Of a stretch of 64,000 nucleotides of DNA, positions 10,248-21,546 are shown piece by piece. Origin of the DNA: Diaporthe sp. PMI_573 (taxonomy: Eukaryota; Ascomycota; Sordariomycetes; Diaporthales; Diaporthaceae); the NCBI GenBank assembly GCA_021399435.1, contig JAJTUP010000006.1, forward strand, positions 62,001 through 126,000. The letters run 5' to 3'. The notes beneath the pieces are model-generated. The model ran no database searches. It saw only the letters and a list, made by a program, of their open reading frames with translations, and was not told the DNA's origin. Numbering within the stretch: position 1 is the stretch's first letter; each line of letters starts with the position of its first letter. The position numbers were made by a program, and so were the translations under genes.

Positions 10248-11280
10248 GTGGCGACACAAAGAGATGGTTGGCATAAGAAGGATACCACAATTGATTGGGG
10301 GAAACACAGTCACAAAAGTCGTTAATAGTAGTCAAGTTTGGCTTCTGTTTGAAGTTTGAAGGAACAACAGGGCATCAGTGCGGAGCCAGTGGTTGTTCCT
10401 TGAATAGTAAGAACCAATGACGGGGAAGCGTCGGGCAAGTTAAGGAATTAAGATACAAGAAGAGAGCTGCTATTGAAACGTGCAGTGGTGTTCGCCTTGA
10501 AGCTTCTTGAGCCAGCTGCGTGCATCTTGCTAAGTGCCCCGGCGGCAGCAAACATTGGGTCGATCCAGAACATGAACAGCTTAGGCGCCGAGATCTTTAT
10601 GATTGATCTTCAGCTCGGAACAGCAAGTGCACAAGAGACAAAAACCATTCCAGTCCTCTCCAGTAAACTTCCAGCCTCCACTCCGTATTGCCCGGTCAAC
10701 TTGAGAAAATACCACCCAGGCTTGACAGATGCTCACTGCGCCTGTCGAGACTTCAGGACTGGAGATGCGGGACGTATAGGATTTGAGCACCAAACAGCTC
10801 TTGTCTTAGGCTTGGAAGCGCCCAAATGGAAGTACGCTGAGACCTTCCAGATTAAGTGACGGGGCTGTTCACGGGAGCATTTGCCCCTGGTGTTCCTTCC
10901 AAGCTTGGGGTTTCTCAGGCACATGAGGAAGGTTCGGCTGTCCCATCTGACGGCAGCCCTTCAGTGGAGGTCACCCTCCAAAGCCTGAATGCCGGCGATT
11001 GATGTCGAGCAGCAAGATCGCTCGCCTGAGTGACTCCTTTTCCCGTCGAATTCCAGATATTTCTGAGGATGGATCAGCGTGCTGAGGTCGCCTGGCGTCG
11101 CTCCTTAAACTACAACGTCGTGGAGACGGATTTGGGGCGGCCGGTGCGAGCCTCCCTGGGAGGCTTCCTGACTTCGTTGCGCCTTCCTCAGTGTGGTAAG
11201 ATACGCCAGCTCTTGCCCTGTTTCCCGACACGCAATCAATTGACAAAACATTCGTCGTGACGAACCTGACCCTTTCCTCT
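10248..11280. other. Intergenic, nothing convincing
   Basis: Several short overlapping frames exist here (the longest, 128 codons, at 10473-10859), but none shows a domain, biased codon use or splice pattern that I trust. Confidence 0.4.
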
Positions 11281-11314
11281 CTTCTTCTTCTTCTTCTTCT
11301 TCTTCTTCTTCTTC
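11281..11314. repeat. (CTT)n microsatellite
   Basis: Eleven CTT units plus one base, uninterrupted. It lies just upstream of the small ORF at 11342 and may be part of its leader. Confidence 0.95.
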
Positions 11315-11341
11315 ATAGCGATTGGCTTTCATTTATCCAGC

Positions 11342-11566
11342 ATGGATATAGCGAATATCGTCAACTTTCTTTTCGGCTTGGCCCTTGTGGCTGGGCCGTC
11401 ATGGGTTCTTCGACGGCTGCTCGTGCAGTATCTTTTGCCCCCTAATTTGGACGGTTCGGAGCCGCTGGACCAGGCGGTGCATAGACTCGTCGCGTACTTT
11501 CTGCCAGGCCTCCTCGCTGTGTTTACACAAGCAACGGTGGACTCGTGGAAGCCCTCAGTCATTTGA
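11342..11566 (+). CDS. Hypothetical 74-aa membrane peptide
   Basis: ATG at 11342 to TGA at 11566. Two hydrophobic segments are visible: IVNFLFGLALVAGPSWVL near the N-terminus and LVAYFLPGLLAVFTQ near residues 49-63, with a short charged loop between. No family recognised. A CTT-repeat pyrimidine tract precedes it, as in some fungal promoters. The frame may be chance; conservation in relatives would decide. Confidence 0.3.
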   Translation: MDIANIVNFLFGLALVAGPSWVLRRLLVQYLLPPNLDGSEPLDQAVHRLVAYFLPGLLAVFTQATVDSWKPSVI

Positions 11567-14255
11567 CTGACAGTGCTTGCACTGGGGTCATGATCGGTCA
11601 GGCCGGTCAGGTCTAATTTTTGTCAAAATCCTCTCGACTCCGAGAATTTTTGGAACTTTTCCATCTACTTGATGGTTTTTGCCTCTGGCATTTGGAGCGG
11701 GCTCTGACGGTCGAACACTCTGCCCTTTCGTGCGTGTCTTCTTCCTCATCCCAAACACTGGGTGACTGGTATCACACTACCTCCAGTCCACTCTTGGCCT
11801 CTCGTCCCTCTCTACCCGGCGATGCTCAGCACTCAACACTCAGCAAGAGTGATTAGCCACGAGTTCTGGTGACAAGCAACCAGCCCACCGCATGACTTCA
11901 AGTTCCACTGGTTCGTTTCCTCCTATCTTCATCCTCATCATCCTCTTCTGGAACGCTTGACTCACCAGTTGCGCCCAATTGGGAACTTTCATACTCATTC
12001 CGCGGCGCCCGAGACGGTGATATAGCAAAGAAGCCTTCCCACTGCTTTCACACCCACCGAGTTACAACTGATTCAGAGACTGCATTCGCTGCTCTCGGTC
12101 AACTGGCACGGCCTGAGCACCCCTAGGTGAGAAACCCCCCGCCTAGCCAGGTTTGGTTGGGAACCATGTCGTTGACATGTCTACAGGTGACCGTAACACC
12201 TCTCATCAAGACAGATTGCTTGTTTCAATGGGTGAGACATGTTCTCAGTGGGGGAATTGTTGATGAGGAACTTGACGGATCAGTCCAGGCTTGGAGAGAT
12301 GGAAGTGGTGTCTGCCCATATCCGACCATCTAGGCATGTTTGGGGCGGGATATTGGAGTATTGAAGGTGCATGGGCTGTTGTACTGGAGACGTGAGAACA
12401 CTTGGGCAGCGAGCCAACGGGTCTGGGGACGGGTTACTTCACGTACATTATGGGAGACGTGCGCAGGTGCGGTCCATCCGATCCATGCTTTCACCACCGG
12501 GGGCCCGGTAGCGAGGTGACAGACTTCCACATGGCGGTCAACAACCTACCCGAGATCCTGAAGCAGGCATTAACCGTCGCTGTGACAATAATCGGGTACC
12601 ACTATCCAGAAGCTTGAAATGCTTTTTGTACTAAATCTGATCGCTCTGCTAGTGACTATGTGAGATTCCGAAGTCAGAGTAAACGGCTCGTAACATATCA
12701 GTGACCTATTGAAGTATCTTGTAGTGCACCACGAGAATTCAAGCCCGGTTCTGAGACTCGCTTTGGGTGCCCTTTGAGCCAGTGTATTACCTACCGGATC
12801 GTGCACCCAAACCAATATCACACGTATTGGTCCTGTAATGATCAAATCATATCGGACATATCGGTTCGGACAGACCCGCGGTTTTGATGTTGAATACACA
12901 TACTGCCCATGAGAACCACTGCAACGAGGAGAACTGCGGACGGAAGCACAGCACAGTGTGTAGATCTCACAGGGTTCAAGACAATATCATGACTTTGTCC
13001 CCTTGTTTCTCCCGCTGCGGGACCGGAATAGCGCTTCAATGCTGATGAGATCCACAGCAGCCCTGCATTAGGACAACCGCCACCATTTCGCGAAGACGAA
13101 TCGTCACAGTCAATTTCCCAGGGTTAATGCAGTGACATATCAGTAAGAAAATCAAATATGCGTTCGTCAGTCTCCTTAACATATCCCTGATACATGGATT
13201 CGCCCACAGCCTCCTCTCCAGGGCTGACTGATGGATCCCTGGTACACGTATCCGCCCACATCCCGTATTTTGTATAGTTCGACTGACCGCAAATTCTGCC
13301 CTGCCTGGTCTACAACCTGTGCCTTGCGCAATGTCCCGGAGCTGGATTCTGAAGACTACTTTTGTTGCTAGCGAAAAAAAGCTGGAGTGCTTGTGAACCA
13401 AGGTAGGAGGAGGGAGGTGCGATTGCGACGGACTGCTTAGATGATATCTAGCAAGCCCGGTTTACATGCCAACCAGCGCCGAGACCAGCTACACCTGGCA
13501 TATGGAGAGACAGGGGCTCTCAGAAGTGCTTAGGGTATGCCACCGCGACTTTCCAGATGGATCTAATCTTGATCATTCAATCTCAAGCTTGCACGGCATC
13601 TCCAAAGTTCCTTCTGCGAACGCCGTGGGGAATTTCGAGGAAATATGAATTCTCATCTCTTGCAAGATTAAGTCACTAATGATATGTAGACTTCGTTTCT
13701 GCTGTCTGTCCTTAAGCCTCCCAGAGGTTTTGACCGATGTAAAGCCCGATCATCACGAGGCTTCGATACTGTCTCTCCCAAATTCAACACTTACTTATCA
13801 TCCCGTGCATCACTTATCGTCTCTGTTGCTTAGCTGGGTACTCACAACTTTTCTCTGACTCACATGCCGGACTGGGGTTCACAGGTCTCGATTGCAAAAG
13901 GTCACAAGCACATTGGCTTGCCTCAACTTATCTAGCTAGTAAATAAGCTTCATCAGGATTTTCGCCCGCTACGTTTTAGCTTGGATATCAAAGTTGATTT
14001 TTGGCTTTATGGCCCTACCTAACACGCACTATATATCTCTAAAAGTATACTAGAGTCATACGCGCAGTGGCGTATAAGCTATCAGGGCCGGACTGATTTC
14101 TCGTTGACTTATTTCAGTCATGTCCTCCCTCTTTTTACATATCTGTGAGCCCTACTCTGTCCAGTCTCATTCATCCCGTTTAAGACATTCATACCAATGC
14201 TAATACACATCTTACGTCTTTACTCTAATTTAAACCTTGTTCAGGAAAGAGAATC
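11567..14255. other. Gene-poor intergenic stretch
   Basis: About 2.7 kb with no supportable gene. Frames are short and on both strands. Base composition becomes more AT-rich after about 12.6 kb. The last 150 bp before 14256 contain a possible 5'-UTR intron ending TTGTTCAG at 14244, upstream of the coiled-coil gene. Confidence 0.4.
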
Positions 14256-14825
14256 ATGGGCGCAAGTCAAAGCTCTGAGTCTACTAGGAGCAGCGTACGA
14301 CTGCAACACGATGAAGAAGACCTACCACCACCATATCCACAGACGTCCGGAGAGACCACACCATTCCCTCAGCAAGGCAATCTCGAAAACTTCATCTCCC
14401 GACCCTCCTCTTACACATTTGAGACACAAGATGGGGCTGTTGTAACATTTAAACCTGAGTCAACCCAGGAATTCATCGAGGCTATAACGACAATAAACCG
14501 GAAGATTAATTTGCAGACTGATGCGCAATTGCTTGATTTGCGCAGATTGCAAGTTCGAATGGCTCGAGCTATGTCAGCAGCATCACAGAGTGAGCGACAA
14601 GCAGCTACAGACGGGCACTTATCTCTCGAATCCAGGTTGTGTAGCACTGAAGGTCGATTGACGACAGCGGAGATGCGAGCAAAGTCAGCAGAGGATCGGG
14701 TAAGAGTACTAGAGAAGGAGAAGGAACAAATTTTGGCAATGCTTGATTCTGCGCAGCAGAGTCTGCGGCAACTCAGATCAGGCAAGCGACCCCTTACCCC
14801 AGCAGTTTGGAAAGCCACGAACTAA
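14256..14825 (+). CDS. Small coiled-coil protein with myristoylation-like N-terminus
   Basis: Single-exon frame of 189 aa. The start MGASQSSES fits the MGxxxS N-myristoylation pattern (Gly2, Ser6), suggesting membrane attachment. Residues 24-27 (PPPY) form a PPxY motif, a typical WW-domain or HECT-ligase contact. Residues about 85-175 are helical and rich in E, R, A, Q and L with heptad-like spacing (LRRLQVRMARAM; AEMRAKSAEDRVRVLEKEKEQILAML), so a coiled coil is likely. The first ATG at 14197 is in another frame, and this ATG follows a possible 3' splice site. No family recognised. It is isolated in gene-poor DNA; 2.4 kb downstream lies a second small coiled-coil ORF. Confidence 0.6.
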   Translation: MGASQSSESTRSSVRLQHDEEDLPPPYPQTSGETTPFPQQGNLENFISRPSSYTFETQDGAVVTFKPESTQEFIEAITTINRKINLQTDAQLLDLRRLQVRMARAMSAASQSERQAATDGHLSLESRLCSTEGRLTTAEMRAKSAEDRVRVLEKEKEQILAMLDSAQQSLRQLRSGKRPLTPAVWKATN

Positions 14826-17157
14826 TTTAGTAGTTCTGGAGCTGAGGGAAATCTCACACACCACCCCGGCGGCTTCGACCAAGAGTGGACCACAGTGATG
14901 TCTTGAGAAAGAGCAGTCGCATATAAATGTTGCTCATCTTCGGATCGGGCAGCTTGTCTTGGACACATGGGACTCGAACTCTGCGGACACAAGTCTAATC
15001 CTAAATATGAGTTACAACGGACCAGGATCATCACTAAATGCTACCTGTAACAATCAGTATCGCGAGTTCCTCAACGCTCAGTCCATCTACATGAGTCTTC
15101 CTTCCCTGTAGACGCGACCTTTCCGGCCAGTCGAGGAAAGAACGAACAATTAAAACTCCTGGTATCTTCCCCGGGGGATGTTTCGGTGAGCACACTGCTG
15201 AGAACTTTGTCAAGTAAACACAGAGCCATTCCCTTCTCACATCTGAGTCTTGAATAACCCACCATCACAATCTCCAACCAATACAGGAGCTGGCGTACCG
15301 TTTTGGAATCAACCGTCGACGTTTATCTTTCTGAAATCCGAACTGCTGTCTACCTTTAAGCAATGCCTAGTCCCCGCGGATCTTTTGTGCAGAGGACGTC
15401 CAGACTACGCTTTGTAGTATCATGGAATAGCACTCTGTCAACACCAAGAACTCCAGCCACAGCATCCATCGACCATTCACCATAGACAGCTGAACCCGGA
15501 TCACTTCAGCCCTGCCTCAGCCAGCACGTCTTCCTGCGTCTAGAAAGCAATTGCACCGGTCAAAATTCCAACTTGCCCGGCATCGGCTGGCGCAACATCG
15601 AGCACTCAATGTCTGCTGATCTTCACACTGTCTAGTCTTTAGGGTCTGTCGTCAATCGCTGTCTGTCAATCGCTGTCTGTCAATCGCTGTCTGTCAATCG
15701 CTGTCTGTCAATCGCTGTCTGTCATCCGTCGCCTGTCGTCCTCTAATGGGCATTGGATCATTCCTCGTCCCCGACACACTCCCAGAGTGTCTCCGAGGAG
15801 CTGCTGCATGGTACGTTTGCCTTTCTACGCTGGCACGGGCTTCTCGGATCTGTGCCAGTGTTACGCTTGCTCGACTCCATGCTGCTGGTCACTGTTGAAC
15901 AAATTTTGTGGTCACGGCAACGAAAGCTGTGAATATTCATGCCTTCTCTAGATTGCAGGTATGTAGGATTAGTCAAGGCTTGACTCCACCTTTCTGTCTT
16001 GTTTCTAACCGTTCCGTCTTTTCCAAAGCTGGACCTGTCAGGGGATACCACTGCGTCTGTCCCGACCTCGTCATGCCGAGCATCAACATTTCGATCCCCC
16101 TGCCTACTTCTAGATGCGGTCCGCTGCTGCCTAAGCACCCGTCCGTGGCTGACGGGAATTCACCTCTTGTTCAGACGAATCATGGCAAAGAATAATACAT
16201 CCTCACGACCTTCTAATCACCAATACTACGTCGGGTCCCTACATTGCTGACAACTTCCTGCACAACCTGGACGCCGGCAATGTCCCACGCTGAGTCGAGC
16301 GCTTCTGGGCCCTGATGATGGAAATAATTCTCGTGGCACCTCACAACGGAGATATACCTCGGTCAAATTTCGAATTCACGAAGGGCCCTACCGAGCACTG
16401 CCTCTGCTCGAAATGGACTTCTGGCTTTCTGGAAATTCTCCGTCATAGCAGGCTATCAGCCTTTCTCGAAATTCAATTTCCTCGCAGCTCCATGCCATTT
16501 CGACCCGACAATGGTCCTACTTTGGCTTCGGGGAAGCAACTTGTTATCCCATTTGAAACAAAACGTTGATTACGCCTAGTTTCGATGAGACTATGTCTTG
16601 TTCCAGCTCGGCGCACACTGCCCGGCGATCAATCATCAGATTGATGCCAGTCTCTTCAACCAACCACCTTGAAATCCGCTATTTCATACTACTGCGGACA
16701 CGGATTGGAATAGTCAGCCAGACGCTTGGATGATTCCACGAACCTGTATAGGTAGATAGAGTCAACCTGCCTAGTCTTAGAGATAAATTCATAGATAGTT
16801 CGAGCCAATTCATGGTGTAACGTGATGCCACACGTTCTGAGTCGCGGTACTGAGTTCAGTGAGGACTTCATAGAACAAATCATTTCCTTTAGTACTTAGG
16901 AACCATTGAATCTCAAACAAGAGAGCTTCGAAGGGTAAGATTCCTGTCTCAATTGCAGCAATATTCTTCTGGAAAACTCACTCTGTTCAGTGAGCACGCA
17001 GCGAGCAAGTCAAGCTGGGCGTCCCTTCCAGTTCGTTCCGCATCCCAGTAGTGTAGGAAGGAACAAACCAGCCAGCGATCAACAAACTTAGACTCATTGA
17101 TATTGACTTGGCCGAGAACTATCTTGAACTTAGAGGATAGGCCGACAGAGCGATAGT
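14826..17157. other. Gene-poor stretch containing a 14-bp tandem array
   Basis: No supportable gene in 2.3 kb. A minus-strand frame at 15758-16138 (126 codons) has no domain and is not trusted. The only clear structure is the tandem array at 15644-15730. Confidence 0.4.
15644..15730. repeat. 14-bp tandem repeat array
   Basis: Four perfect GTCTGTCAATCGCT units (15661-15716), preceded by a variant with a 3-bp insertion (15644-15660) and followed by a degenerate unit (15717-15730). A 14-bp unit is not a codon multiple and lies in no gene, so it is a minisatellite likely to vary in length between strains. Confidence 0.95.
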
Positions 17158-17159
17158 GA

Positions 17160-17196
<37 letters not shown>
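17158..17196. repeat. (GACAGC)n tandem repeat
   Basis: About 6.5 perfect hexamer units. Read in the frame of the ORF at 17269, it would encode Asp-Ser repeats, but no ATG lies upstream in that frame before a stop at 17131-17133. Confidence 0.95.
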
Positions 17197-17197
<1 letters not shown>

Positions 17198-17268
17198 AGA
17201 CAGACACAGACACAGAATGGTGTCTACAGACGCACTTCTGGCTGGGGGGCTTGCTCATAATATGCACG

Positions 17269-17568
17269 ATGACCATCACGGTGGCGGAGTGGAGGAACAA
17301 GGCCGCCGTCGCCCGCAATTTTTGGGCATGGTTGCGGCGCCAACCTCAGCCACCACGTCCCCAGCAGCAGCAAGATGAATTGCTCGCTTTGCGAGAAGAG
17401 AGGATACTCCTCAAAGAAGAGATAGTCACGCTGAAGGAACACTTGGTTGACCAGGCGGCGTCCGCCCTGAGTACAGTGGCCCAGCATGAAAGAGTGGTGG
17501 CAGAGTTCAAAGCCCACGTGGCAGAGTTGGAGGCAATGCTGAGGCGAGGCCAGAATCCGGAGTCGTGA
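17269..17568 (+). CDS. Hypothetical 99-aa coiled-coil protein
   Basis: ATG at 17269, stop at 17568. The product has a Trp-rich basic start (AVARNFWAWLRRQ), a PQQQQ linker, and a long amphipathic helix (ALREERILLKEEIVTLKEHL, then AEFKAHVAELEAML) predicted to coil. In the same frame without ATG, codons upstream encode a hydrophobic stretch (FWLGGLLIICTMTITVA), so the real N-terminus might be a membrane helix supplied by an unseen exon. No family recognised. Isolated in gene-poor DNA. Confidence 0.4.
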   Translation: MTITVAEWRNKAAVARNFWAWLRRQPQPPRPQQQQDELLALREERILLKEEIVTLKEHLVDQAASALSTVAQHERVVAEFKAHVAELEAMLRRGQNPES

Positions 17569-18620
17569 GTAGAGTTTTTGTGTTGTTTTACGGGCTCTGT
17601 TGGTCCAATTACGGTTGTCTTACCCCCCCCCCCCCCATCTCCAGGCATGAGTATTCTTAGGGGCAATTCCCACCCGGTTCAAGCCGGTCAACGATCACTA
17701 TGGTAAGCTGAGCTCTGAAGGGCGCATCGAGGATTTTTTTCGGCAGTTTTATCACTTCGTTTATATGTCCACACGCAGCAGCTAGGCTTCTCCGAGTGGA
17801 GCGCACGCCGGATAAAGGGGTTCACTAGATATCCCCACATCGCGGTATATACATGAGGTTCAAGCGACCCATATGGAGGCTGTGCCGAGTTTCGAGGCAT
17901 AAGTGTCATTTCTCCTTTCCCGCAGTGTTAATCTATGGACGGCGTGTTGAGCATCACCGTTACGGTGATAATGTCCCACGTCAAGAGGCTCAAGGGTCAG
18001 TATACCAACTGCAAATCACTGGACGTTTCCGGTTGGGAACCCAAAGAACCATTTATCTTTCACTTATTTTCGTGGAAGAGCTAAACCCGCGTATCCACAA
18101 CTGTTAAGCCATGGGACGTGGTTGACTTACCCTAGTACCCAATGCGTCGACGTGCCCAAGAAGAAGGGGAAGTCTAGAGCCATTAGGGTATTCATTTAGG
18201 TTTAGGTAAGTCTTCCTGGTGGCTGACTTAAGCGGCTTGAATGATTCCATAAGAACCTGTCTGGGACAAAGTAATACATATTAAGAGAAGCGCTGAGATT
18301 AGGGCAGATAATACACCCACTGCTTTCTTTGTCTGAAACGTTGAGCGATATGAGTGTGTCCTACAGGCTTTCGATAGGAATAATTAAGTAACTCGAAAGT
18401 TTGAGACAGTGCGACATTGAATACGCAGTGTCTCAGTGACTGAAGGCATTGACGCGTGATGCACCATCGTCCTAGGCACCTGCATGGAGTTCTCTTGCTT
18501 TGTTCAAATGCGTCTACAAATTTCTTTTACTGACTAGGAGACCTACCTAACCTCTGTAAATGTATGCTATCAATTGTGACGAGGCAGAGGGATATTATTA
18601 AAATATCAACAAACAGCAAA
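17569..18620. other. AT-rich gene-poor stretch
   Basis: No supportable gene. A run of about 13 C lies near 17624-17636. Base composition turns clearly AT-rich toward 18.6 kb. Confidence 0.4.
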
Positions 18621-18776
18621 ACATACAGTACTAGGTATTCGCTGGTCGTTACTGACCCAACTACTAATCTCGCGGTTAGAATTGTAAGATATATTCAAAG
18701 ACATACCGCAGTTTCCTGATGATGCTGTCGTCAGGTTCATGATGCTGATTTCAGAGTGTTGAGGATGATACAAAAT
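18621..18776 (-). pseudogene. Chimeric 5S rRNA pseudogene, C-to-T decayed copy
   Basis: Read on the minus strand, the last roughly 58 nt (18678-18621) are the 3' half of 5S rRNA, including the AGTAGTTGGGTC-type core. The upstream 98 bp (18776-18679) are not 5S; they match the non-5S part of the copy at 23911-24008. Compared with that copy, most differences in the 5S part are C-to-T or G-to-A, several at CpA, as expected for RIP. The 5' half of 5S with its start and internal-control A-box region is missing. Confidence 0.75.
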
Positions 18777-18778
18777 GA

Positions 18779-19246
18779 TCAAGGGTCCACATCTGATCCA
18801 TAAGGCTTATCAGACTTGGATGGAGTAGATATCGTCGAGGTTCTCCTATTGGCGGGGGATGAAGTCCTCGAACCTAAAGCTCCTTGGGCTGGTTGGGCCG
18901 GGGTTGATAGCCGTGCCGGGTGATGCGGGAGCTTCGAAGGGCTACCGGCCGCAGCAGGCGGCGGCGCACTGGACTGGCCGGCCGCAGCCCTGGGAGCTGG
19001 GGCCTAATGGGCGGGCGCTCTGGGCTGTGTGGCAGTTGCGGCTGCCTGGGGATGCCCACTGGCATGAGATAGTTGTACCGCGGGCGGCCTGCCAGTAGTG
19101 GCCTGGCCACCGGATACAACCCTTCTACCAGGCTGTATTGTCGTGCCCGTGGCTGGTGGCGCTTTGGCTGCTGCGGCTTTCTTGTCGACAGTCTTGGTCT
19201 TTAAAGCAGCAATCTGTTGAGTGGTAGTAAGGGTAGGGGGTGTCAT
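18779..19246 (-). pseudogene. Degraded Ala/Pro/Ser-rich ORF with in-frame amber
   Basis: One frame runs 156 codons from ATG 19246 to TGA 18779, with a single TAG at 19004-19006. Both sides of the TAG have the same unusual composition: KKAAAAKAPPATG and QAAATATQPRAPAH before it, APAPRAAAGQSSAPPPAAAG after it. The context suggests a former CAG (Gln), i.e. one C-to-T change. The stretch is a GC-rich island in AT-rich DNA and abuts the 5S pseudogene. A possible 3' splice site (CTTTTCAG at about 19260-19253) lies upstream, so it may be the last exon of a dead gene. Function not recognised. Confidence 0.4.
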
Positions 19247-20400
19247 TTGGGTCTGAAAAGATCAGGTAATTTATTAAATGAATTAGAACTAAGATAATTA
19301 AAAGTCGCAGGCAATATTAACCACAAGGCCGAATGGCTGTGAGATAGTGAATCTGAGAAGATGGTTTGGTGATTGGTTGTGTGTTGCAAGTAATACAAAA
19401 TTTGATAGAGTAGACGGGCAGACAGAACTCACCGAGGGGGGGAACTGTAACGAATTTAAAGAAAATGTATTGCCATAATTGCCCAAGCAAGGACGGCCAC
19501 CGCTGTTTCTCTTGTAGACCAACAAGTCCCAAATAATTATATTTCGAGCTATCAAGGTCCTCTTCCGGCCTTTACATGATCCATGTCCAGGTCCAAGTTG
19601 GCTGGTCGACTTAATTTGGCAGCATCCTACAGCAGGTAGGCATAGCACAGCTGGATCATATCTCACTGATGAACTGGTCGAGGCCTTGGGCAAGGAAAGT
19701 CTCTGTGGTCACTAGGTCTCAAAATAGGACAATCCAAAAATAAAGCAAACAACTTTATATTAGTAACAGGGCCAGCCACAATGTATCCACAAAGGTTGAC
19801 TGTATCAGGCGTCTGAGTCCACTTTGATAGGTCCTTAAACATAGTCGATAGTACTAAGGCCTGGCGTATTTTCTAGCGCAGTGCTGCCAAAGCTCGGGGG
19901 CTGGGTCTTCCAAGGACGAGCCACTGTTTGGATAAGCGGCAGGTAAACGAGACGTAAGAATTTCTCAGGCTCTTTGGAGTTGCTTTGGATGCCTACCGTC
20001 CAAGTCTCATGTCACGCTCGCTGCAGTTGGACCACTAAAGGTCCACGGGATAGCATCCGAATACATTCAGCTCAGCAGGCATTTAGCCGTGATGCATTAT
20101 TTATCCTTATGGTGAACAAAAATTACAGTAAGCGGAGTTACCCACACCCTAGGTGTAGGTAAATGCTCAAGAGATTTCACATCTTAGTCTGGCATTACTG
20201 TCACAGTCATTGTACTCAATCGGGCACTTTACAATTAATTCAAACCCTTGGAACACCTAGAAATGGAATTGCTAATCTTAGTATAGTATCAAAAACCTGC
20301 TACCTTAGGGCGGCTTAATAAGTCGCAGGTATGTAACTACTTGTTGATCAACCTAGTCAGGGTCTATCAATTGATCTACATGCATAACTCCATGGAGACC
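19247..20400. other. AT-rich stretch, nothing convincing
   Basis: Minus-strand frames at 19298-19693 could be remnants of exons upstream of the degraded ORF, but no domain is visible. Confidence 0.35.
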
Positions 20401-21546
20401 TTAAATGCTATCCCTCTCGGCATCAGCCATCTTTTGACTCACGGTATCACTCATATGCCCTATAACAGGAAGGTACAGGTCTTTCGTATCATGCCAACAG
20501 AACCTCTGTATCAGCCAATCCTGTTGGACCTTAACATCTTTCCATGTATTAGGTACCCAGCCAGCAACATCCTCCCACAGGTATTGGCCCCAAAAGATCT
20601 CAGTTGGGTTGGGTGGTAGGCAATCGAGCTGCTCGGATGACAACTGCCGTACGTTTGCATGAGTATAGTCGATAAGCACAATCCGGGGCAGAAAAAGACC
20701 ACAAATCTTTTCTGATTGTATCGGCACAAGAATGATATTGCGTCCCGCAAAGTCGCCTTGGTCAACTCCACTCTTCATTTGTCTAACGTGCGCGTCCATT
20801 GCTTGTGCGAGCACCTCGAGTCGGTACTCTTCAGGGTAATGAAATGCGTCTTTACCCGCTCCTCGACTATAGGTATTTTGGATGCGACTTTCTCGGATGG
20901 TGACTCCATTAAGTCGTTCAATTAGGATTAGACGCACAGGTCTTGATGTTAATAATCCCTTAAAAACAATAGGAAGAGTAAAGGTCCATGATCCATAGTA
21001 TTTTGGGGCAGAAGAACCAGTATGGCCGGTTTGCTCGAGTATCTCGTAAGCATAGGTCTCAACCATATAATCATTATCGGCTTCGCCTACACAGTCTCGT
21101 GGGTAGTAGCCGATGCTATGCTCAAAGTTGTAGTAGAGCGGGTCGTATATCTTAGCAGTTGCTTCAAAGGGCTCTGAATCTCCATCCAAGGGGGTGACTG
21201 TGCATGTGATAATCTGGGCACCTCGAGCAGATCCGATAGCGATAGTTGAAGTGATGACCAGCTCGGCCTGACTCAAAGAATCTTCAACCCCATCGACAGG
21301 TGGATTGGCAACAACCGCCTCGCTATGGGTTACGGTTTTCAGATACGCTTCCTTGAGTCTGGGTCGCTCTTGGAATCCCGATTGTTCATCCTCTGAAGGT
21401 GGCGCATGTCGAGAGATCCGGACGGAATATCCAGGGAGATACGGGAGCCTCGGCTTGTCGGGATCCTCAGGAGCGTGCCAGTGGTTAAATCCCCCGGAAG
21501 GGCGTTCGGTCTTCTCCTGCGACGCATCTCGTGGCACGTGCTCCAT
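20401..21546 (-). CDS. Protein kinase-like / APH-like fold protein
   Basis: Single-exon gene of 381 aa. The first 90 residues are polar and Pro-rich. Then comes a beta-rich N-lobe (AQIITCTVTPLDG, EPFEATAKIYDPLYY, with a possible ATP-contact Lys in ATAKIYD) and a C-lobe. The C-lobe has DQGDFAGRNIILVP, which aligns with the catalytic loop HxDxxxxN of kinase-like and aminoglycoside-phosphotransferase-like proteins, and VLIDYTHA, matching the metal-binding Asp of the DFG-like motif. The usual catalytic-loop His is Gln here (DQGD). Lineage-specific kinase-like families of this type are common in fungi; substrate unknown. It is the only clearly intact gene in the AT-rich 17.6-25.5 kb stretch. Confidence 0.7.
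   Translation of the reverse strand: MEHVPRDASQEKTERPSGGFNHWHAPEDPDKPRLPYLPGYSVRISRHAPPSEDEQSGFQERPRLKEAYLKTVTHSEAVVANPPVDGVEDSLSQAELVITSTIAIGSARGAQIITCTVTPLDGDSEPFEATAKIYDPLYYNFEHSIGYYPRDCVGEADNDYMVETYAYEILEQTGHTGSSAPKYYGSWTFTLPIVFKGLLTSRPVRLILIERLNGVTIRESRIQNTYSRGAGKDAFHYPEEYRLEVLAQAMDAHVRQMKSGVDQGDFAGRNIILVPIQSEKICGLFLPRIVLIDYTHANVRQLSSEQLDCLPPNPTEIFWGQYLWEDVAGWVPNTWKDVKVQQDWLIQRFCWHDTKDLYLPVIGHMSDTVSQKMADAERDSI

Noticed and set aside
10473..10859. 128-codon frame with a slightly hydrophobic start
   Set aside because: No domain and no convincing signal-peptide cleavage site; an antisense frame is equally open.
14940..15030. tRNA-like B-box (GAGTTCGAGTCCC on the minus strand)
   Set aside because: The T-stem halves do not pair and there is no matching A-box or acceptor stem.
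15758..16138. 126-codon minus-strand frame
   Set aside because: Very Arg/Ser-rich with no motif; plus-strand frames overlap it.
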